In this document: piece by piece, positions 37,208-47,211 of the stretch
How positions within the stretch are numbered: position 1 is the stretch's first letter
Layout of the letters: every line of letters starts with the position of its first letter
Source of the DNA: Devosia sp.
GTDB taxonomy: Bacteria; Pseudomonadota; Alphaproteobacteria; Rhizobiales; Devosiaceae
Direction of reading: 5' to 3'
Length of the DNA stretch: 64,000 nucleotides
NCBI RefSeq assembly: GCF_014860165.1
Contig: NZ_JACZKG010000071.1
Span: 1-64,000, forward strand
The notes under the pieces: model-generated
The model's input: the letters and a program-made list of their open reading frames with translations, nothing else
Told to the model about the DNA's origin: nothing
Database searches by the model: none
Position numbers and translations under genes: made by a program

Positions 37208-39265
37208 CTAGAACGCAGTCCAGTCGGCATCGATGGCCGCATTGCCGTGGCTGGCGTAGGAGCGCGTGGCCGATTTGAGCTTCTGCTGCAGGCCCCGTGC
37301 GCCAGCCGACTGCGCGGCCCGAACGGGCGCCTGGTCCACCGCAAAGACCGCGACGATGCGGTCCAGTTCAGTGGCCTGCGCCTCGGTCTGCTCGATGGCG
37401 GCGTTCATTTCTTCCACCAGCGCGGCATTGTGCTGGGTCATCTCGTCCATCTGCCGCACCGCAACGCCCACCTCTTCGATGGCGGAGGCCTGCTCGCGAC
37501 TGTCCCGGGCAATGCCGGTCATCAACTCATTGGACGAGCGGGCTGCCGCCAGCATGGTGGCCAGCCGCGCCGCTGCGTCATTGACCAGGCCCGAGCCCTG
37601 GCGAACTTCCCCGGCGCTCTGCTCGATCAGCGTCTTGACGTCCGCCGAGGCGTTGGCTGCCGACTGGGCCAGCCGCCGCACTTCGACCGCCACCACGGCA
37701 AAGCCCTTGCCGGCGTCTCCCGCCCGCGCCGCCTCGACCGAGGCATTGAGCGCCAGCAGGTTCGTCTGGAAGGCGATGTCATCGATCAGCCCGATGATAT
37801 TGGAGATCTTGCCGGAAGACTGGGTAATGCGCTCCATGGCTTCGGTTGCCTGATGCATGACCCGTCCGCCATCCTCGGCCGCCTCGCTCACCGTTGCCGC
37901 GACGCCGCTGGCCTGCGCAGCCCTCTCGGCATTCTGCAGCACGGTGGTGGCCAGCTGCTCCATGGTCGCCGAGGTTTCCTCGATCGTGGCTGCCTGCCGC
38001 GTCGTGCGTTCGCTGAGGTCGTTGGCCCCCGACAGGATCTCGCTCGTGGCCGTCTTGAGCGTGCCCGAGGTCTCGCGCAATTGACCAACGACTTCGGTCA
38101 GCTTCTCGGCCACCGCATTGATGTCGGATTTGAGTGTGGCAAAGGCGCCCTCGTAAGCGCCCTCCATGCGGCGTGTCAGGTCGGTATGGGCCAGCGCACC
38201 GAGCACTGTACCCATTTCGACCACGCCGCGATTGAAGCTCGATACCAGCGCGTTGACGCTGCCGGCCAGCCCATTGAGTTCGGGATCGGGGAATTCTGTC
38301 GTCACCTGCCTGCTGAAGTCACCGGCCACTGCCGCATCGACCACCTGGCCGAAGGCGCTCTGCAATTCGCTCATCATCAGCTGGCGATTGTCCCGATCGG
38401 CGATAATGCGCGCCGCTTCGGCTTCGGTCATCTCGCTGACACGCAGGCCATTGGCGCGGAAGACTTCCACTGCCCGCGCCATCTCGCCCAGCTCGTTGCC
38501 GCGCGCCACATAAGGCACCTCGGTGCCGTAATCGCCCTCGGCAATGGCGCCCATCGCCCCGGCAATGCGCGGAATCGGCCGCATCAGCAGGTGGCTGATC
38601 CACAGGCTGAGCCCACCCAGCACCACGAGCAGGATCAGCCCGATCGTCGCCATGCCCGGCAGTGCATTGTTGGCGGCCACCGCCGCCAGCGCTGTTTCGC
38701 TGCCCACGAAGAAGGCGCCCAGCGGATTGTTCTTGAGATCGGTAAAGGGCTGGAAGGCGCCGAAATACTCGACGCCCTGCATGGTGACCGTGCCATGGTA
38801 GGGCTGTCCCGCAGCCAGTGCCGCATGTTCGGGCGAGGCGGGATCGAGCGCGAAGTCGATGGCGCGCTCGCCGTCAGGCAGCACGAAGCTGGTGGATTTG
38901 GCGATGAATTGTCCGCTGGTGGCGTCGATGCCGAAAATGGCCGCCGCCCCCTTGGTGATGCGGGTCACCGAATCGATGGCTGCCGTATCGTGGAAGAAGG
39001 GAAGGGAATAGGCCTGGAATGCCGCGATCTGGCCATCCTCCGCCCAGGTCAGCACCGAACCGGACAATCGCTTTTCCAGAATGGTGCCCGCCACCTGCAG
39101 GTTTGCCGCCTGCTGCTCGATCGCCTGGGTGACCGACTGCCGGCGCATGTCGAAATAGCCGCTGCCGGAATAGGCGATGATGGTGATGGTGATGCTTGTC
39201 AGCACCAGGGCCGCCACGGCCGTCGTCAGCTTTACGTTACCCCAGAAACCCGCAATGGTCTTCAT
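37208..39265 (-). CDS. Methyl-accepting chemotaxis protein, Cache_3-Cache_2-type sensor (receptor F)
   Basis: A 685-residue receptor. Helix 1 is at about 10-34. The sensor has [37 protein letters not shown] and [21 protein letters not shown]. Helix 2 is near 245-270, then HAMP and signalling hairpin. It ends DWTAF, which keeps the W and F but has A for E in the tail. The ATG at 39265 ([10 protein letters not shown]) is preferred over the long in-frame upstream extension, which runs into the terminator of receptor G. Confidence 0.9.
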   Translation of the reverse strand: MKTIAGFWGNVKLTTAVAALVLTSITITIIAYSGSGYFDMRRQSVTQAIEQQAANLQVAGTILEKRLSGSVLTWAEDGQIAAFQAYSLPFFHDTAAIDSVTRITKGAAAIFGIDATSGQFIAKSTSFVLPDGERAIDFALDPASPEHAALAAGQPYHGTVTMQGVEYFGAFQPFTDLKNNPLGAFFVGSETALAAVAANNALPGMATIGLILLVVLGGLSLWISHLLMRPIPRIAGAMGAIAEGDYGTEVPYVARGNELGEMARAVEVFRANGLRVSEMTEAEAARIIADRDNRQLMMSELQSAFGQVVDAAVAGDFSRQVTTEFPDPELNGLAGSVNALVSSFNRGVVEMGTVLGALAHTDLTRRMEGAYEGAFATLKSDINAVAEKLTEVVGQLRETSGTLKTATSEILSGANDLSERTTRQAATIEETSATMEQLATTVLQNAERAAQASGVAATVSEAAEDGGRVMHQATEAMERITQSSGKISNIIGLIDDIAFQTNLLALNASVEAARAGDAGKGFAVVAVEVRRLAQSAANASADVKTLIEQSAGEVRQGSGLVNDAAARLATMLAAARSSNELMTGIARDSREQASAIEEVGVAVRQMDEMTQHNAALVEEMNAAIEQTEAQATELDRIVAVFAVDQAPVRAAQSAGARGLQQKLKSATRSYASHGNAAIDADWTAF

Positions 39266-39330
39266 GATCTGCCGCTCCCCCTGCCGCCCCCGGCGCCAAC
39301 TTGTATGGAAGCAAGATATTCCGGCGGACC

Positions 39331-39345
39331 TTAACGCCCGGTTGC
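39331..39345 (-). promoter_or_regulatory. CtrA-like box upstream of receptor F
   Basis: Minus strand GCAA-CCGGGCG-TTAA, one perfect half-site; 66 bases from the start codon. Confidence 0.35.
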
Positions 39346-39371
39346 GCTTGGTGCCTGATAACACACAGTAA

Positions 39372-39394
39372 AACGGGGCCCAGCGGGCCCCGTT
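39372..39394 (-). terminator. Intrinsic terminator of receptor G
   Basis: A perfect 10-bp stem AACGGGGCCC/GGGCCCCGTT with an AGC loop and a TTTT end on the minus strand; 28 bases past the stop codon. Confidence 0.85.
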
Positions 39395-39422
39395 GCGCGA
39401 TATCCCGATCGTTCTGTCTCGG

Positions 39423-41966
39423 CTAGAATTCGTTCCAATCCTTGTCCACGGCGGCATTGCCATGGCTGAGATAGGATTTGGCGACAGTCTTGAGCTTGTC
39501 CTGCAGGCCCCGGGCGCCATCGGCAAAGGCCTTGACCGGCGAAGCCTGCACCGGAGCCGCACGGCGCTGCGGCGCGACCGAGGTTTCGCTGATGGCGAAG
39601 ATGTCCACGATGCGGTCGAGCTCGGTGGCCTGCGACTCGGTCTGCTCGATGGCGGCGTTGATCTCCTCGACCAGCGCGGCATTGTGCTGGGTCATCTCGT
39701 CCATGGTGCGGACGGCCGAATTCACCTCGTCGATCGCCCCGGCCTGTTCGCGGCTTTCCTTGGCAATGCCGCTCATCAACTCGTTCGACGACCGGGCCGC
39801 GGCAACCATGGCCTCGAGCTTCGCCGCGGCATCGAGCACCAGGCGCGAACCGCCCTTCACTTCCCCGGCCGACTGCTCGATCAACACCTTGACCTCGCTG
39901 GATGCATTGGCCGCCGATTGCGCCAGGCGCCGCACTTCCACGGCCACCACGGCAAAACCCTTGCCGGCATCGCCGGCGCGCGCGGCCTCCACAGAGGCGT
40001 TGAGGGCCAGCAGATTGGTCTGGAAGGCAATATCGTCGATCAGTCCGATAATGTTGGAAATCTTGCCCGAAGACTGGGTGATGCGCTCCATCGCCTCGGT
40101 GGCCTGGTGCATCACCTGCCCGCCCTCTTCGGCGGTCCGGGTCACCGTCGAGGCAACCGTGCTCGCCTCCTTGGCGCGCTCGGCGTTCTGCAGCACGGTC
40201 GAAGCCAGTTGCTCCATTGCCGCCGACGTCTCTTCGATCGTTGCCGCCTGCTTGGTGGTGCGTTCGCTCAGGTCATTGGCGCCCGACAGGATCTCGCCGG
40301 TGGCGGTCTTGAGCGTGCGCGAGGTGTCCTTGAGCTGGCCGACAATATCTGTGAGTTTTTCGGCCACCGCATTGGTATCGGCCTTGAGTCGGGCGAAGGC
40401 GCCCTGATAGTCGCCCTCCATGCGGCGGGTAAGGTCGGTATCGGCGAGCGAGGCCAGCACCGTGCCGGTTTCGCTCAGGCCGCGATCCACCGTCGCCACC
40501 AGGTTATTGACCGAGCGGGCCAGCGTGTTGAGCTCGTCATCGGGGAATTCGGCATCGACCCGCCGGCTGAAGTCGCCGGCAATCGCGGCATCGACGACAG
40601 CGCCGAAGGCGCGCTGCAGATCCTGCATCATGGCGGCGCGTTCGGCCTGGTTGCGGATGATCTGGGCGGCTTCCGCCTCGGTCATCTGGGCCATCTTGAG
40701 CCCGTTCTCGCGGAACACTTCCACGGCGCGGGCCATGGCGCCCAGTTCATCCTTGCCGTCGGCGCCACGCACCTCGACATCCAGGTCACCATCGGCCAGC
40801 GCTTCCATCGTCGTGGTCAAACGGCTGATCGGGCGGCTGACCGAGCGCGCGAAGAAATAGCCGGCAATCGCCGCAATGGCGAGCAGCCCGCCACCGATGG
40901 CCAGCATCAGGTTGCGCATCTCGGTGATGGGGGCATAAGCCTCGTTTTCGCCCACCGCGGTCACCACCGCCCAGTTGGCGCCACCAAAGCTCAGCGGCTG
41001 CGCGGTGAGGATCATGTCCATGCCACGATAGTCCGAGGACATGCCCACGGCCGCGGTGCCGCCAAGCGCGGCTTCCACCACCGGATTCTGGAACGTAGTG
41101 GCCAGTGAGTCATCGGCTTCCGAGAAGCGCGAATCCGAGCGCATGAGGAAATCGGGACCGACAAAGAAGCTCTCCCCGGTCTCGCCCAGGCCCTCGCTCT
41201 TGCTCATGATGGAATTGATCGGTGCGGTCGAGATGGCTGCGGCCAGGACGCCCACCAGCTTCTGGCGGTTGTCGAAGACCGGCGTTGCCATGAAGCCCTC
41301 GGGCACGCCGCCCGCAGGCGCATAGGCCGAAAAATCCTGGAACGCGACCTGCCCGCCTTCGGTCATGGCGGCTGCCGCCTGGAACGCCTTGCCCAGGCCC
41401 GTCTCGGCCCCCGGGCCGCCAGCGGCGAAATTGGTCGCCAGGTCATCGCGCTTCTTGACCGAATAGACCAGGTCGCCTGCCGGACTCAGCACGATCAGGT
41501 CGGCATAGCCGCGCGCCTGCAGCTGCCGGCGGAAGGCGGGATGGATCTTGGAATGGGTGAAATCGTAATTGGTCCGCTTGTCGGCCGTCGACACGTCGAG
41601 CAGTTCGCGGTTGGCCGGATCGGGATTGTTGGCGATATAGGCCGTCTGCAGCGCCGCCACCGGGTCGGTCGCCAGCGAACCGGTCAGGAACTGGCCCCAA
41701 TTGATGTTGAGGTCGCGCAGCACGGTCTGCGTCGATTCCGTCGCCGCAGTGATCGTCAGATCCTTGGCGACGCCATCGAGATACGAGCCGAGTTCGTCCG
41801 ATGTCTGGGTGGCAATGGTTTCGATCTGCCGCCGCGACAATTGATCGACCGTGGCCGAACCGATCAGGTAGCTCGCAATGCCCACGCCCGCGCTCACCAG
41901 CAGCGCCGATCCGACCAGCGCCAGTGGCAGCTTCTGGGCGATCTTCAGTTGCGGCAGAAATCCCAT
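39423..41966 (-). CDS. Methyl-accepting chemotaxis protein with large periplasmic Cache sensor (receptor G)
   Basis: An 847-residue receptor, the longest of the array. Helix 1 is at about 13-38. The periplasmic region is about 310 residues ([34 protein letters not shown]), like receptor B. Helix 2 is near 355-378, then HAMP, an inter-HAMP segment and the signalling hairpin. It ends DWNEF. GGAG lies 6 bases before the ATG. It is nearest to cheY/cheB/cheR but separated from cheY by a terminator. Confidence 0.9.
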   Translation of the reverse strand: MGFLPQLKIAQKLPLALVGSALLVSAGVGIASYLIGSATVDQLSRRQIETIATQTSDELGSYLDGVAKDLTITAATESTQTVLRDLNINWGQFLTGSLATDPVAALQTAYIANNPDPANRELLDVSTADKRTNYDFTHSKIHPAFRRQLQARGYADLIVLSPAGDLVYSVKKRDDLATNFAAGGPGAETGLGKAFQAAAAMTEGGQVAFQDFSAYAPAGGVPEGFMATPVFDNRQKLVGVLAAAISTAPINSIMSKSEGLGETGESFFVGPDFLMRSDSRFSEADDSLATTFQNPVVEAALGGTAAVGMSSDYRGMDMILTAQPLSFGGANWAVVTAVGENEAYAPITEMRNLMLAIGGGLLAIAAIAGYFFARSVSRPISRLTTTMEALADGDLDVEVRGADGKDELGAMARAVEVFRENGLKMAQMTEAEAAQIIRNQAERAAMMQDLQRAFGAVVDAAIAGDFSRRVDAEFPDDELNTLARSVNNLVATVDRGLSETGTVLASLADTDLTRRMEGDYQGAFARLKADTNAVAEKLTDIVGQLKDTSRTLKTATGEILSGANDLSERTTKQAATIEETSAAMEQLASTVLQNAERAKEASTVASTVTRTAEEGGQVMHQATEAMERITQSSGKISNIIGLIDDIAFQTNLLALNASVEAARAGDAGKGFAVVAVEVRRLAQSAANASSEVKVLIEQSAGEVKGGSRLVLDAAAKLEAMVAAARSSNELMSGIAKESREQAGAIDEVNSAVRTMDEMTQHNAALVEEINAAIEQTESQATELDRIVDIFAISETSVAPQRRAAPVQASPVKAFADGARGLQDKLKTVAKSYLSHGNAAVDKDWNEF

Positions 41967-42111
41967 CGAAAACTCCAGCTCTTGTCGACCGCCGCGCCGC
42001 GCCTCCTCCTGGATGGCATGGAAATACCGCGCCTTTTCGGCGCGGATCGCAGTGATCGTCCCCCTCGGTCGGCACGCATGGCCGAGCTATGGAAACGATA
42101 CATGCGGGCGA

Positions 42112-42126
42112 TTAACCACTCCTTAC
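42112..42126 (-). promoter_or_regulatory. CtrA-like box upstream of receptor G
   Basis: Minus strand GTAA-GGAGTGG-TTAA, a single mismatch to TTAA-N7-TTAA; 146 bases from the start codon, further than the others. Confidence 0.4.
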
Positions 42127-42173
42127 GGATGATTTTGACCTGCCTGAAATTTCGGCAGTGACAGCCTGATAGA

Positions 42174-42201
42174 CAAAAGGCCACCCGCTGGGTGGCCTTT
42201 G
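42174..42201 (-). terminator. Intrinsic terminator of the cheR-cheB-cheY run
   Basis: A stem of 11-12 pairs, AAAGGCCACCC/GGGTGGCCTTT with a GCT loop, followed by TTGTC on the minus strand; 21 bases past the cheY stop. Confidence 0.85.
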
Positions 42202-42222
42202 TGTGCATTAGCTGGCTGTCTC

Positions 42223-42612
42223 TCAGCTCAGCGCGCCGATCACCGCCTCGATGCGCTTCTTCATGGTCGAGGCGTCGAATGGCTTGATGATGTAATTGTT
42301 GACGCCGAAGGAAATGGCTTCCTTGACCTGTTCCTTGTCCGAGCGCCCCGTCGCCATGATGAAGGGCATGGCCTGGGTGCGCGGATGCTTGCGGATGACC
42401 TTGAGCAGCGTCAGCCCGTCTATGTCTTCCATGTTCCAGTCGGAAATGATCAGGTCGACATTGGATTTCTCGAGCTTGCCCAGGGCATCGCGACCGCTCT
42501 TGGCCTCGATGATGTCCTTGAAGCCGAGCTGGGTGAGGATGTACTTGCAGATACCGCGCATGGACTGCTGATCGTCGACAATGAGGACGCTGACTGCGCT
42601 GGCTTTAGGCAT
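42223..42612 (-). CDS. cheY: Chemotaxis response regulator CheY (copy next to cheB)
   Basis: A 129-residue single receiver domain. The acid pocket is DD at 13-14, the phospho-acceptor is Asp58 (ISDWNMED), the switch threonine is in MATGRSD and the lysine in IKPF. The SDWNM context and long N-terminus resemble motor-binding CheYs (CheY2 of rhizobia), but reading alone cannot assign it. It lies 118 bases downstream of cheB on the same strand and ends the adaptation gene run. Confidence 0.93.
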   Translation of the reverse strand: MPKASAVSVLIVDDQQSMRGICKYILTQLGFKDIIEAKSGRDALGKLEKSNVDLIISDWNMEDIDGLTLLKVIRKHPRTQAMPFIMATGRSDKEQVKEAISFGVNNYIIKPFDASTMKKRIEAVIGALS

Positions 42613-42730
42613 GGTCGTATTTCACCTTCTGGCGCGTGGGGTCCGGGAACCCCAATTCTTCTCCCGAAACACTAGGCAACAAGCGTTACAAATCTCTCAA
42701 CCTGGGACTTGGCATTGTGCGCGATGCGCC

Positions 42731-43780
42731 TCATGCGGCCGATTTCAGTCGCACCAGCGCATTGGCCAGCCGGGCCGCGATGGCCTCGACCGGCGCCTGT
42801 TCCACCACCGCACCTTCCTCAAACGCCACCCGCGGCATGCCATAGACCAGGGCCGAGGCCTGGCTCTGGCCAACCGTATAGGCGCCGGCATCGCGCATCA
42901 GCTTGAGGCCGCGCGCCCCGTCCCGGCCCATGCCGGTCAGGATCGCCCCGACAGCCATGGCGCCTACGGTCTTGGCCACCGATTCGAACAGCACATCGAC
43001 GCTGGGACGGTGTCCGCTTTCCAGCTCGTCATGGGTGAGGCGGGTCTTGAGCTGACCCGATGAACGCTCGACCCGCAGGTGATAGTCGCCGCGCGCCACA
43101 TAGGCGTGACCCGCCAGCAGCGGCATGCGGTCTTCCGCTTCCACGACCCTGAGCGCGCAGACCTCATCGAGCCGCGCCGCGAAGCGGCTGGTAAACCCGG
43201 CCGGCATGTGCTGCGCTATGACGATTGGCGGGCAGTCAACCGGCATGTTGGCGAGCACCGCGCGGATCGCCTCGACCCCACCGGTGGAAGCGCCGATGGC
43301 GATCAGCGCACCAGCCGGGGCAGCCGCGGTCTTGACCGCGATCTTGGGGGCCTCGGCGCGACCCGTGGAGCGCCCGCGCACATCCGATTTTGCCGCGGCG
43401 CGGATCTTGTCGCGCAGGTTGGCGCCGAAGGCCTCGATACCACCCTCGGCTTCCGCGCTCGGCTTGGCCACGAAATCCACGGCACCCAGTTCGAGCGCCA
43501 GCAGCGTCTCGCTGGCCCCCTTCTTGGTCAGGGTCGACACCATCACCACCGGCGTCGGCCGCAGGCGCATCAGCCGCTCGAGGAACTGCAGCCCGTTCAT
43601 GCCGGGCATTTCGATGTCGAGCGTCACCACATCCGGATTGAGCTGCTTGATCTTTTCGCGCGCATCGTTCGGGTCGATCGCCGTGCCCACCACGTCGATA
43701 TCGGCGTCGCGCGTCAGCATGCGCGACAGCACTTCACGGATCAGCGCCGAATCGTCGACGACCAGGACCTTGATGCTCAT
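42731..43780 (-). CDS. cheB: Chemoreceptor glutamate methylesterase CheB
   Basis: A 349-residue two-domain enzyme: receiver (1-125, phospho-Asp55 in TLDIEMPG) and methylesterase (about 160-345). The catalytic serine is in IGASTGGVEA, the histidine in IAQHMPAGF and the aspartate in TGMGRDGARG. It removes methyl groups from receptors and deamidates glutamines. Its ATG overlaps the cheR stop by 4 bases, so translation is coupled. It should dock on the W-x-x-F tails of the receptors encoded next door. Confidence 0.95.
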   Translation of the reverse strand: MSIKVLVVDDSALIREVLSRMLTRDADIDVVGTAIDPNDAREKIKQLNPDVVTLDIEMPGMNGLQFLERLMRLRPTPVVMVSTLTKKGASETLLALELGAVDFVAKPSAEAEGGIEAFGANLRDKIRAAAKSDVRGRSTGRAEAPKIAVKTAAAPAGALIAIGASTGGVEAIRAVLANMPVDCPPIVIAQHMPAGFTSRFAARLDEVCALRVVEAEDRMPLLAGHAYVARGDYHLRVERSSGQLKTRLTHDELESGHRPSVDVLFESVAKTVGAMAVGAILTGMGRDGARGLKLMRDAGAYTVGQSQASALVYGMPRVAFEEGAVVEQAPVEAIAARLANALVRLKSAA

Positions 43781-44625
43781 GCTGCTTCTCGTTTGCTGAG
43801 TTTCAACTTGGATTGATAGATGGTCTTGCCGACCAGGCGGAATCCCTCGCCGCCCGAGCCGAGATTTTCGGAATGCCCGATATAGAGGAAGCCTTCCGGC
43901 GCCAGCAGCTTGCCCAGCCGCCCGAAGACTTCGCCCTGCGTGGGCTTGTCGAAATAGATCGCCACGTTCCGGCAGAAGATGGCATCGAACGGCCCCTTCA
44001 TCGGCCAGTTCGGCCCGATCAGGTTGAGCGGCTTGAACGAGACCAGCTCGCGCACTGCAGCCGGGATGCGAATGCTGCCGTCGCCGGTCTTTTCGAAATG
44101 GCGCGCGCGCTCGGCGCTGAGGCCGTTGAGCTCGTTTTCCGGATAGACGCCCCGCGCCGCCTTGGCGATGACGGCGGTGTCGATATCGGTGGCCAGGATC
44201 TTGAAGTCCCAGCGCTTGAGCTCGGGAAAGGCCGCCAGCAGGTCCATGCCCAACGTATAGGGCTCCTGCCCGGTCGAGCAGCCGGCCGACCACAGGCGCA
44301 AGCGCGTACCGCGCGGCTTTTCGGCGATCAGCGCGCCCACATAGGACCGCAGATGCTCGAAATGGTGGTCCTCGCGATAGAAGCGCGTCAGGTTGGTGGT
44401 GAGCGCATTGACGAAGTCCTGCCCGTCCTGGGCCGAGCCGCCACGCTCCAGATAATCGACATAGGCATCAAAACCCGGCAGGCCGAGTGCCCGCACGATC
44501 TTGCTCAGCCGCGAAATCACCAGCGTTCGTTTGGCATCGCTCAACGAGATCCCGGCGACCTGATAGACCCGGTTCTTGATCCGCGAAAACTCACGGTCGC
44601 TGAGGGAGATTTCTCCCTGTTCCAT
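43777..44625 (-). CDS. cheR: Chemoreceptor methyltransferase CheR
   Basis: A 282-residue SAM-dependent methyltransferase. The N-terminal helical domain begins LSDREFSRIKNRVYQ. The SAM site is LWSAGCSTGQEPYTLG and ATDIDTAV, and IFCRNVAIYFDK is the family motif. It methylates receptor glutamates. The ATG at 44625 (MEQGEISL) is chosen because the 58 codons upstream overlap the preceding gene's 3' region and are not CheR-like. It starts 41 bases after the receptor-like gene and overlaps cheB. Confidence 0.95.
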   Translation of the reverse strand: MEQGEISLSDREFSRIKNRVYQVAGISLSDAKRTLVISRLSKIVRALGLPGFDAYVDYLERGGSAQDGQDFVNALTTNLTRFYREDHHFEHLRSYVGALIAEKPRGTRLRLWSAGCSTGQEPYTLGMDLLAAFPELKRWDFKILATDIDTAVIAKAARGVYPENELNGLSAERARHFEKTGDGSIRIPAAVRELVSFKPLNLIGPNWPMKGPFDAIFCRNVAIYFDKPTQGEVFGRLGKLLAPEGFLYIGHSENLGSGGEGFRLVGKTIYQSKLKLSKREAA

Positions 44626-44665
44626 GCGGCTTACCCCAATTGCCAACCGGTTCGCAGGCCCGGTT

Positions 44666-46186
44666 TCAGGCGTGCGCCCGCCGCGCTGGAGGTACCAGAA
44701 CGGTCTCCTCTGCCTCGCCGAACGACGCCATCCGCCCGGTGAGGCGCCGGAGCGCCACATCACCTTCGTCCAGTGTCGCTGCGACCATATCGGTTTCATT
44801 GCTTAGATTGCGTAAATGCAGATCGAGCCCGGCAATCATATTTTGCAGCGCCCGCGCCTCGTTCACGCCCGTCTCCGACTGCGCCCTGCCGCGCTTGACG
44901 ACGCCGCGGATATCGCGGGCCGAGCGATTGGTCAGCTGTGCCAACTGGCGCACCTCGTCGGCCACCACGGCGAAGCCGGCGCCCTTCTCTCCGGCCCTCG
45001 CCGCCTCCACCGCCGCATTGAGCGCCAGCAGGTTCGTGCGGAAGGAAACATCTTCAATGGCCTGGACCATCGTGTCGATTTCGTGGGTCATCTGGTCGAT
45101 CTCGCCCACCAGCGCATGGGTGCGCCGCACGGCCAGCTCCGCCTCGCCCACCAGCTGCTGCGCCTCGCGGCTCATCGCCTGCGCCTGGCGCAGGCGTCCG
45201 CCACCCTCGCTCAATGCCCTGCCGGTCGCACCCGCATCGTCCCGCCCCGCAGCGGCCAGTGCGCCATAGTGGGCCGCCTTTCGCTCGAAGCCATCGAGCA
45301 GGCCTCCCACCGCCGCCAGGCGCTCCTCAAGCCCTGCTCGAGCATCACGTTCCTCGTCGAGCTTTTCGAGCATGGCGCCGATGAAGTCGTGCAGCCGCCT
45401 TGCCAGCGAGCCCAGCGGGCCGTCGAGCGCATCGGGCATCTCCCCGCTGCCCGCCGCCAGCCCTTCGAGCTGCCGCAGGCCGCTATCGAGGGTGGCAAGG
45501 CCCGTGTTGAGGGCGGCGAGGGCCGGATGGGTCGCGGCGGCACGGGTTTCGAAGCGGAACCCGGTCTGCCCGCCCGCCAGCGCTCCGGCGAAAGCGTCCA
45601 GATCATCGTCCTCGATGTAGCTGCCGGCCGGCACCAGCTCGAGCAGGTAGCGTCCGGCCGCGATGGAGCGGCGCCTGACGGTGAACCGGCCCATGCCTAG
45701 CGTGATCATGGTTTCCTCTGGCGCCCCGCCACCGGCGGCCAGGTAGCCGGCGCCGAACAGCTGGTCCAGCGTGGCCCCCTCGACAGTGCCCTTCACCAGC
45801 GCTGACGCGCCGGCGCTGGCCACAAGGATCAGGCCATTGTCGTCCACGACCACAGCCGGCTGGTGCATTACGGCAATGGCACTCTTGAAATGATGAGCCT
45901 TTTCAAGGCGCTTGCCCAGCCGCGCTACGATGCCGGCAATGGTGAATGTCTCTCCGGCCTTGTCGCAGAGCCCGGCGGCCAGGGCCACCGAAGCCAGCAT
46001 GGCACTGTCCTGCCGGTCGCGTCGCGCCGCAACGAAGACGGTCCCGATCAGCGCCGCCAGCACCAGGCCCGCGACGCTCCCCTGCCAGGCAGGGCCGGTA
46101 CCGAGCGCGACCATGAGCCCGGCGGCCAGAACCATGCTGGCGAGCCATAGTCCGGTGATGATCAGCGCTAGCCGCAGATTCGGCAT
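44666..46186 (-). CDS. Atypical receptor-like chemotaxis protein with short signalling hairpin
   Basis: A 506-residue protein. Two membrane helices lie near 5-27 and 36-54 with hardly any periplasmic loop. A PAS-like region (about 95-190, [17 protein letters not shown]) and a long helical segment come next. A divergent MCP tip ([20 protein letters not shown], then [13 protein letters not shown]) follows. After the tip only about 90 residues remain, so the return arm is short. There is no W-x-x-F tail. It lies in the adaptation gene run just before cheR, the place held by icpA/mcpE-like genes in rhizobial che operons. It may tune the array rather than sense outside ligands. Confidence 0.82.
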   Translation of the reverse strand: MPNLRLALIITGLWLASMVLAAGLMVALGTGPAWQGSVAGLVLAALIGTVFVAARRDRQDSAMLASVALAAGLCDKAGETFTIAGIVARLGKRLEKAHHFKSAIAVMHQPAVVVDDNGLILVASAGASALVKGTVEGATLDQLFGAGYLAAGGGAPEETMITLGMGRFTVRRRSIAAGRYLLELVPAGSYIEDDDLDAFAGALAGGQTGFRFETRAAATHPALAALNTGLATLDSGLRQLEGLAAGSGEMPDALDGPLGSLARRLHDFIGAMLEKLDEERDARAGLEERLAAVGGLLDGFERKAAHYGALAAAGRDDAGATGRALSEGGGRLRQAQAMSREAQQLVGEAELAVRRTHALVGEIDQMTHEIDTMVQAIEDVSFRTNLLALNAAVEAARAGEKGAGFAVVADEVRQLAQLTNRSARDIRGVVKRGRAQSETGVNEARALQNMIAGLDLHLRNLSNETDMVAATLDEGDVALRRLTGRMASFGEAEETVLVPPARRAHA

Positions 46187-46251
46187 GATGCGCCCGATTC
46201 ACAAATCAGTAGATGCGATTCCGACATGGCCGGACTTTACGCGGGCAATGG

Positions 46252-46266
46252 TTAATCAAGTCTATA
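46252..46266 (-). promoter_or_regulatory. CtrA-like box upstream of the receptor-like gene
   Basis: Minus strand TATA-GACTTGA-TTAA, one perfect half-site; 66 bases from the start codon. The 270-bp gap (46187-46456) between this gene and cheD contains nothing else I can support. Confidence 0.35.
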
Positions 46267-46456
46267 AAGCCTTGGCCCGGCGTAAGACTTCGGTAAGCCT
46301 GATTGTCACAGTCTGAACATTTGTCCCATTTCGGGGCGCCGATTTGCGAAACATGCCTCTCGGCTCGCGAACCCTAGCGCAGCGCAAGAACTACGCGAGC
46401 ACCGGGCGCGCGGCGAGCGGCCCAATGCAGGCGGCGCCAGCGCAATTACAGCAAGA

Positions 46457-47047
46457 CTAGAACAGTTCGATATCGTCCACCGGCGCCGGCACCACGATGC
46501 GGCGCTTGGCGATTGCGGCTTCTTCGCGCGCCACGTTATCGCCGGCGTCGCTGTCCAGTCGCTTGACGAAGGCGCGGCCGGAATGGGGCTTGAACAGCAC
46601 CCGGCGGGCATAATTGCCACCCAGGTCCTCGCTCATGGCGACATAGCCTTCATCGGCCAGGAACTGGCGCACGAATTCGATATTCTTGCGGCCGACATCA
46701 TCGAGCGATGAATTGATCTTGCCGCCCCCGAAGACCTTGATTTCGAGATTGGCCTTCTTGCCCGTTCCCTTGCTCAGCACCTTGTTGATGAGCTGTTCCA
46801 TAGCAAAGGCGCCGTAGCGGGCCGAGGCGCCATAGCGATCCTTGGCCGAGCCGGATTGCTCCGCCAGCAGGAAATGGTTCATGCCGCCCACATTGGCCAC
46901 CCGGTCGCGTACGCAGGCCGAAATGCACGAACCCAGCACGGTGGAGTAGGTCAGGTCACTAGCGTCCGAGACATGGCAGTCGCCTTGATGCACGGTGGTA
47001 ACCACCCCACGGTCAAACTCGGGCGGTAGAGAATTCGGCAGTGCCAT
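46457..47047 (-). CDS. cheD: Chemoreceptor glutamine deamidase CheD
   Basis: A 196-residue enzyme. The catalytic cysteine is in TVLGSCISACV and the histidine in VGGMNHFLL; VFGGGKI is the third conserved part. CheD deamidates receptor glutamines and, in other bacteria, binds CheC-type phosphatases. The C-terminal 35 residues are an extension ending VDDIELF, which resembles the tail of the DxxxQ protein encoded divergently (47212-47565). The ATG at 47047 gives a normal N-terminus. Confidence 0.93.
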   Translation of the reverse strand: MALPNSLPPEFDRGVVTTVHQGDCHVSDASDLTYSTVLGSCISACVRDRVANVGGMNHFLLAEQSGSAKDRYGASARYGAFAMEQLINKVLSKGTGKKANLEIKVFGGGKINSSLDDVGRKNIEFVRQFLADEGYVAMSEDLGGNYARRVLFKPHSGRAFVKRLDSDAGDNVAREEAAIAKRRIVVPAPVDDIELF

Positions 47048-47098
47048 TGTCGTCGTGCTACCTTAACGTGCCATTGGGGCGATCCTAAGGGAAAACTC

Positions 47099-47115
47099 GT
47101 TAGCCAATCGCTAAC
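47099..47115. promoter_or_regulatory. Palindrome in the cheD / CheT-like divergent promoter region
   Basis: A perfect inverted repeat GTTAGC-CAATC-GCTAAC. Read as TTAG-N7-CTAA it is a two-mismatch CtrA-like site, 53 bases from cheD and 97 from the divergent gene. It could act on both. Confidence 0.5.
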
Positions 47116-47211
47116 CACGCCGACACAGTGATGCGGCCCTCCAAAAATCGGCAAGAAGAGCTTTAGAAATACTGGGATAGGGTGGTCTGAACGGGGCTAG
47201 GATCTATCTTT

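Noticed and set aside
25979..41966. Recent gene conversion among the receptor signalling domains.
   Set aside because: The proteins are nearly identical there, but synonymous positions differ between copies (for example around the IAFQTN codons), which fits old duplication with strong selection better than recent DNA exchange.
42731..44293. A 520-residue frame that would fuse a stretch of cheR DNA to CheB.
   Set aside because: The N-terminal 171 residues are out of frame with CheR; CheB starts normally at 43780.
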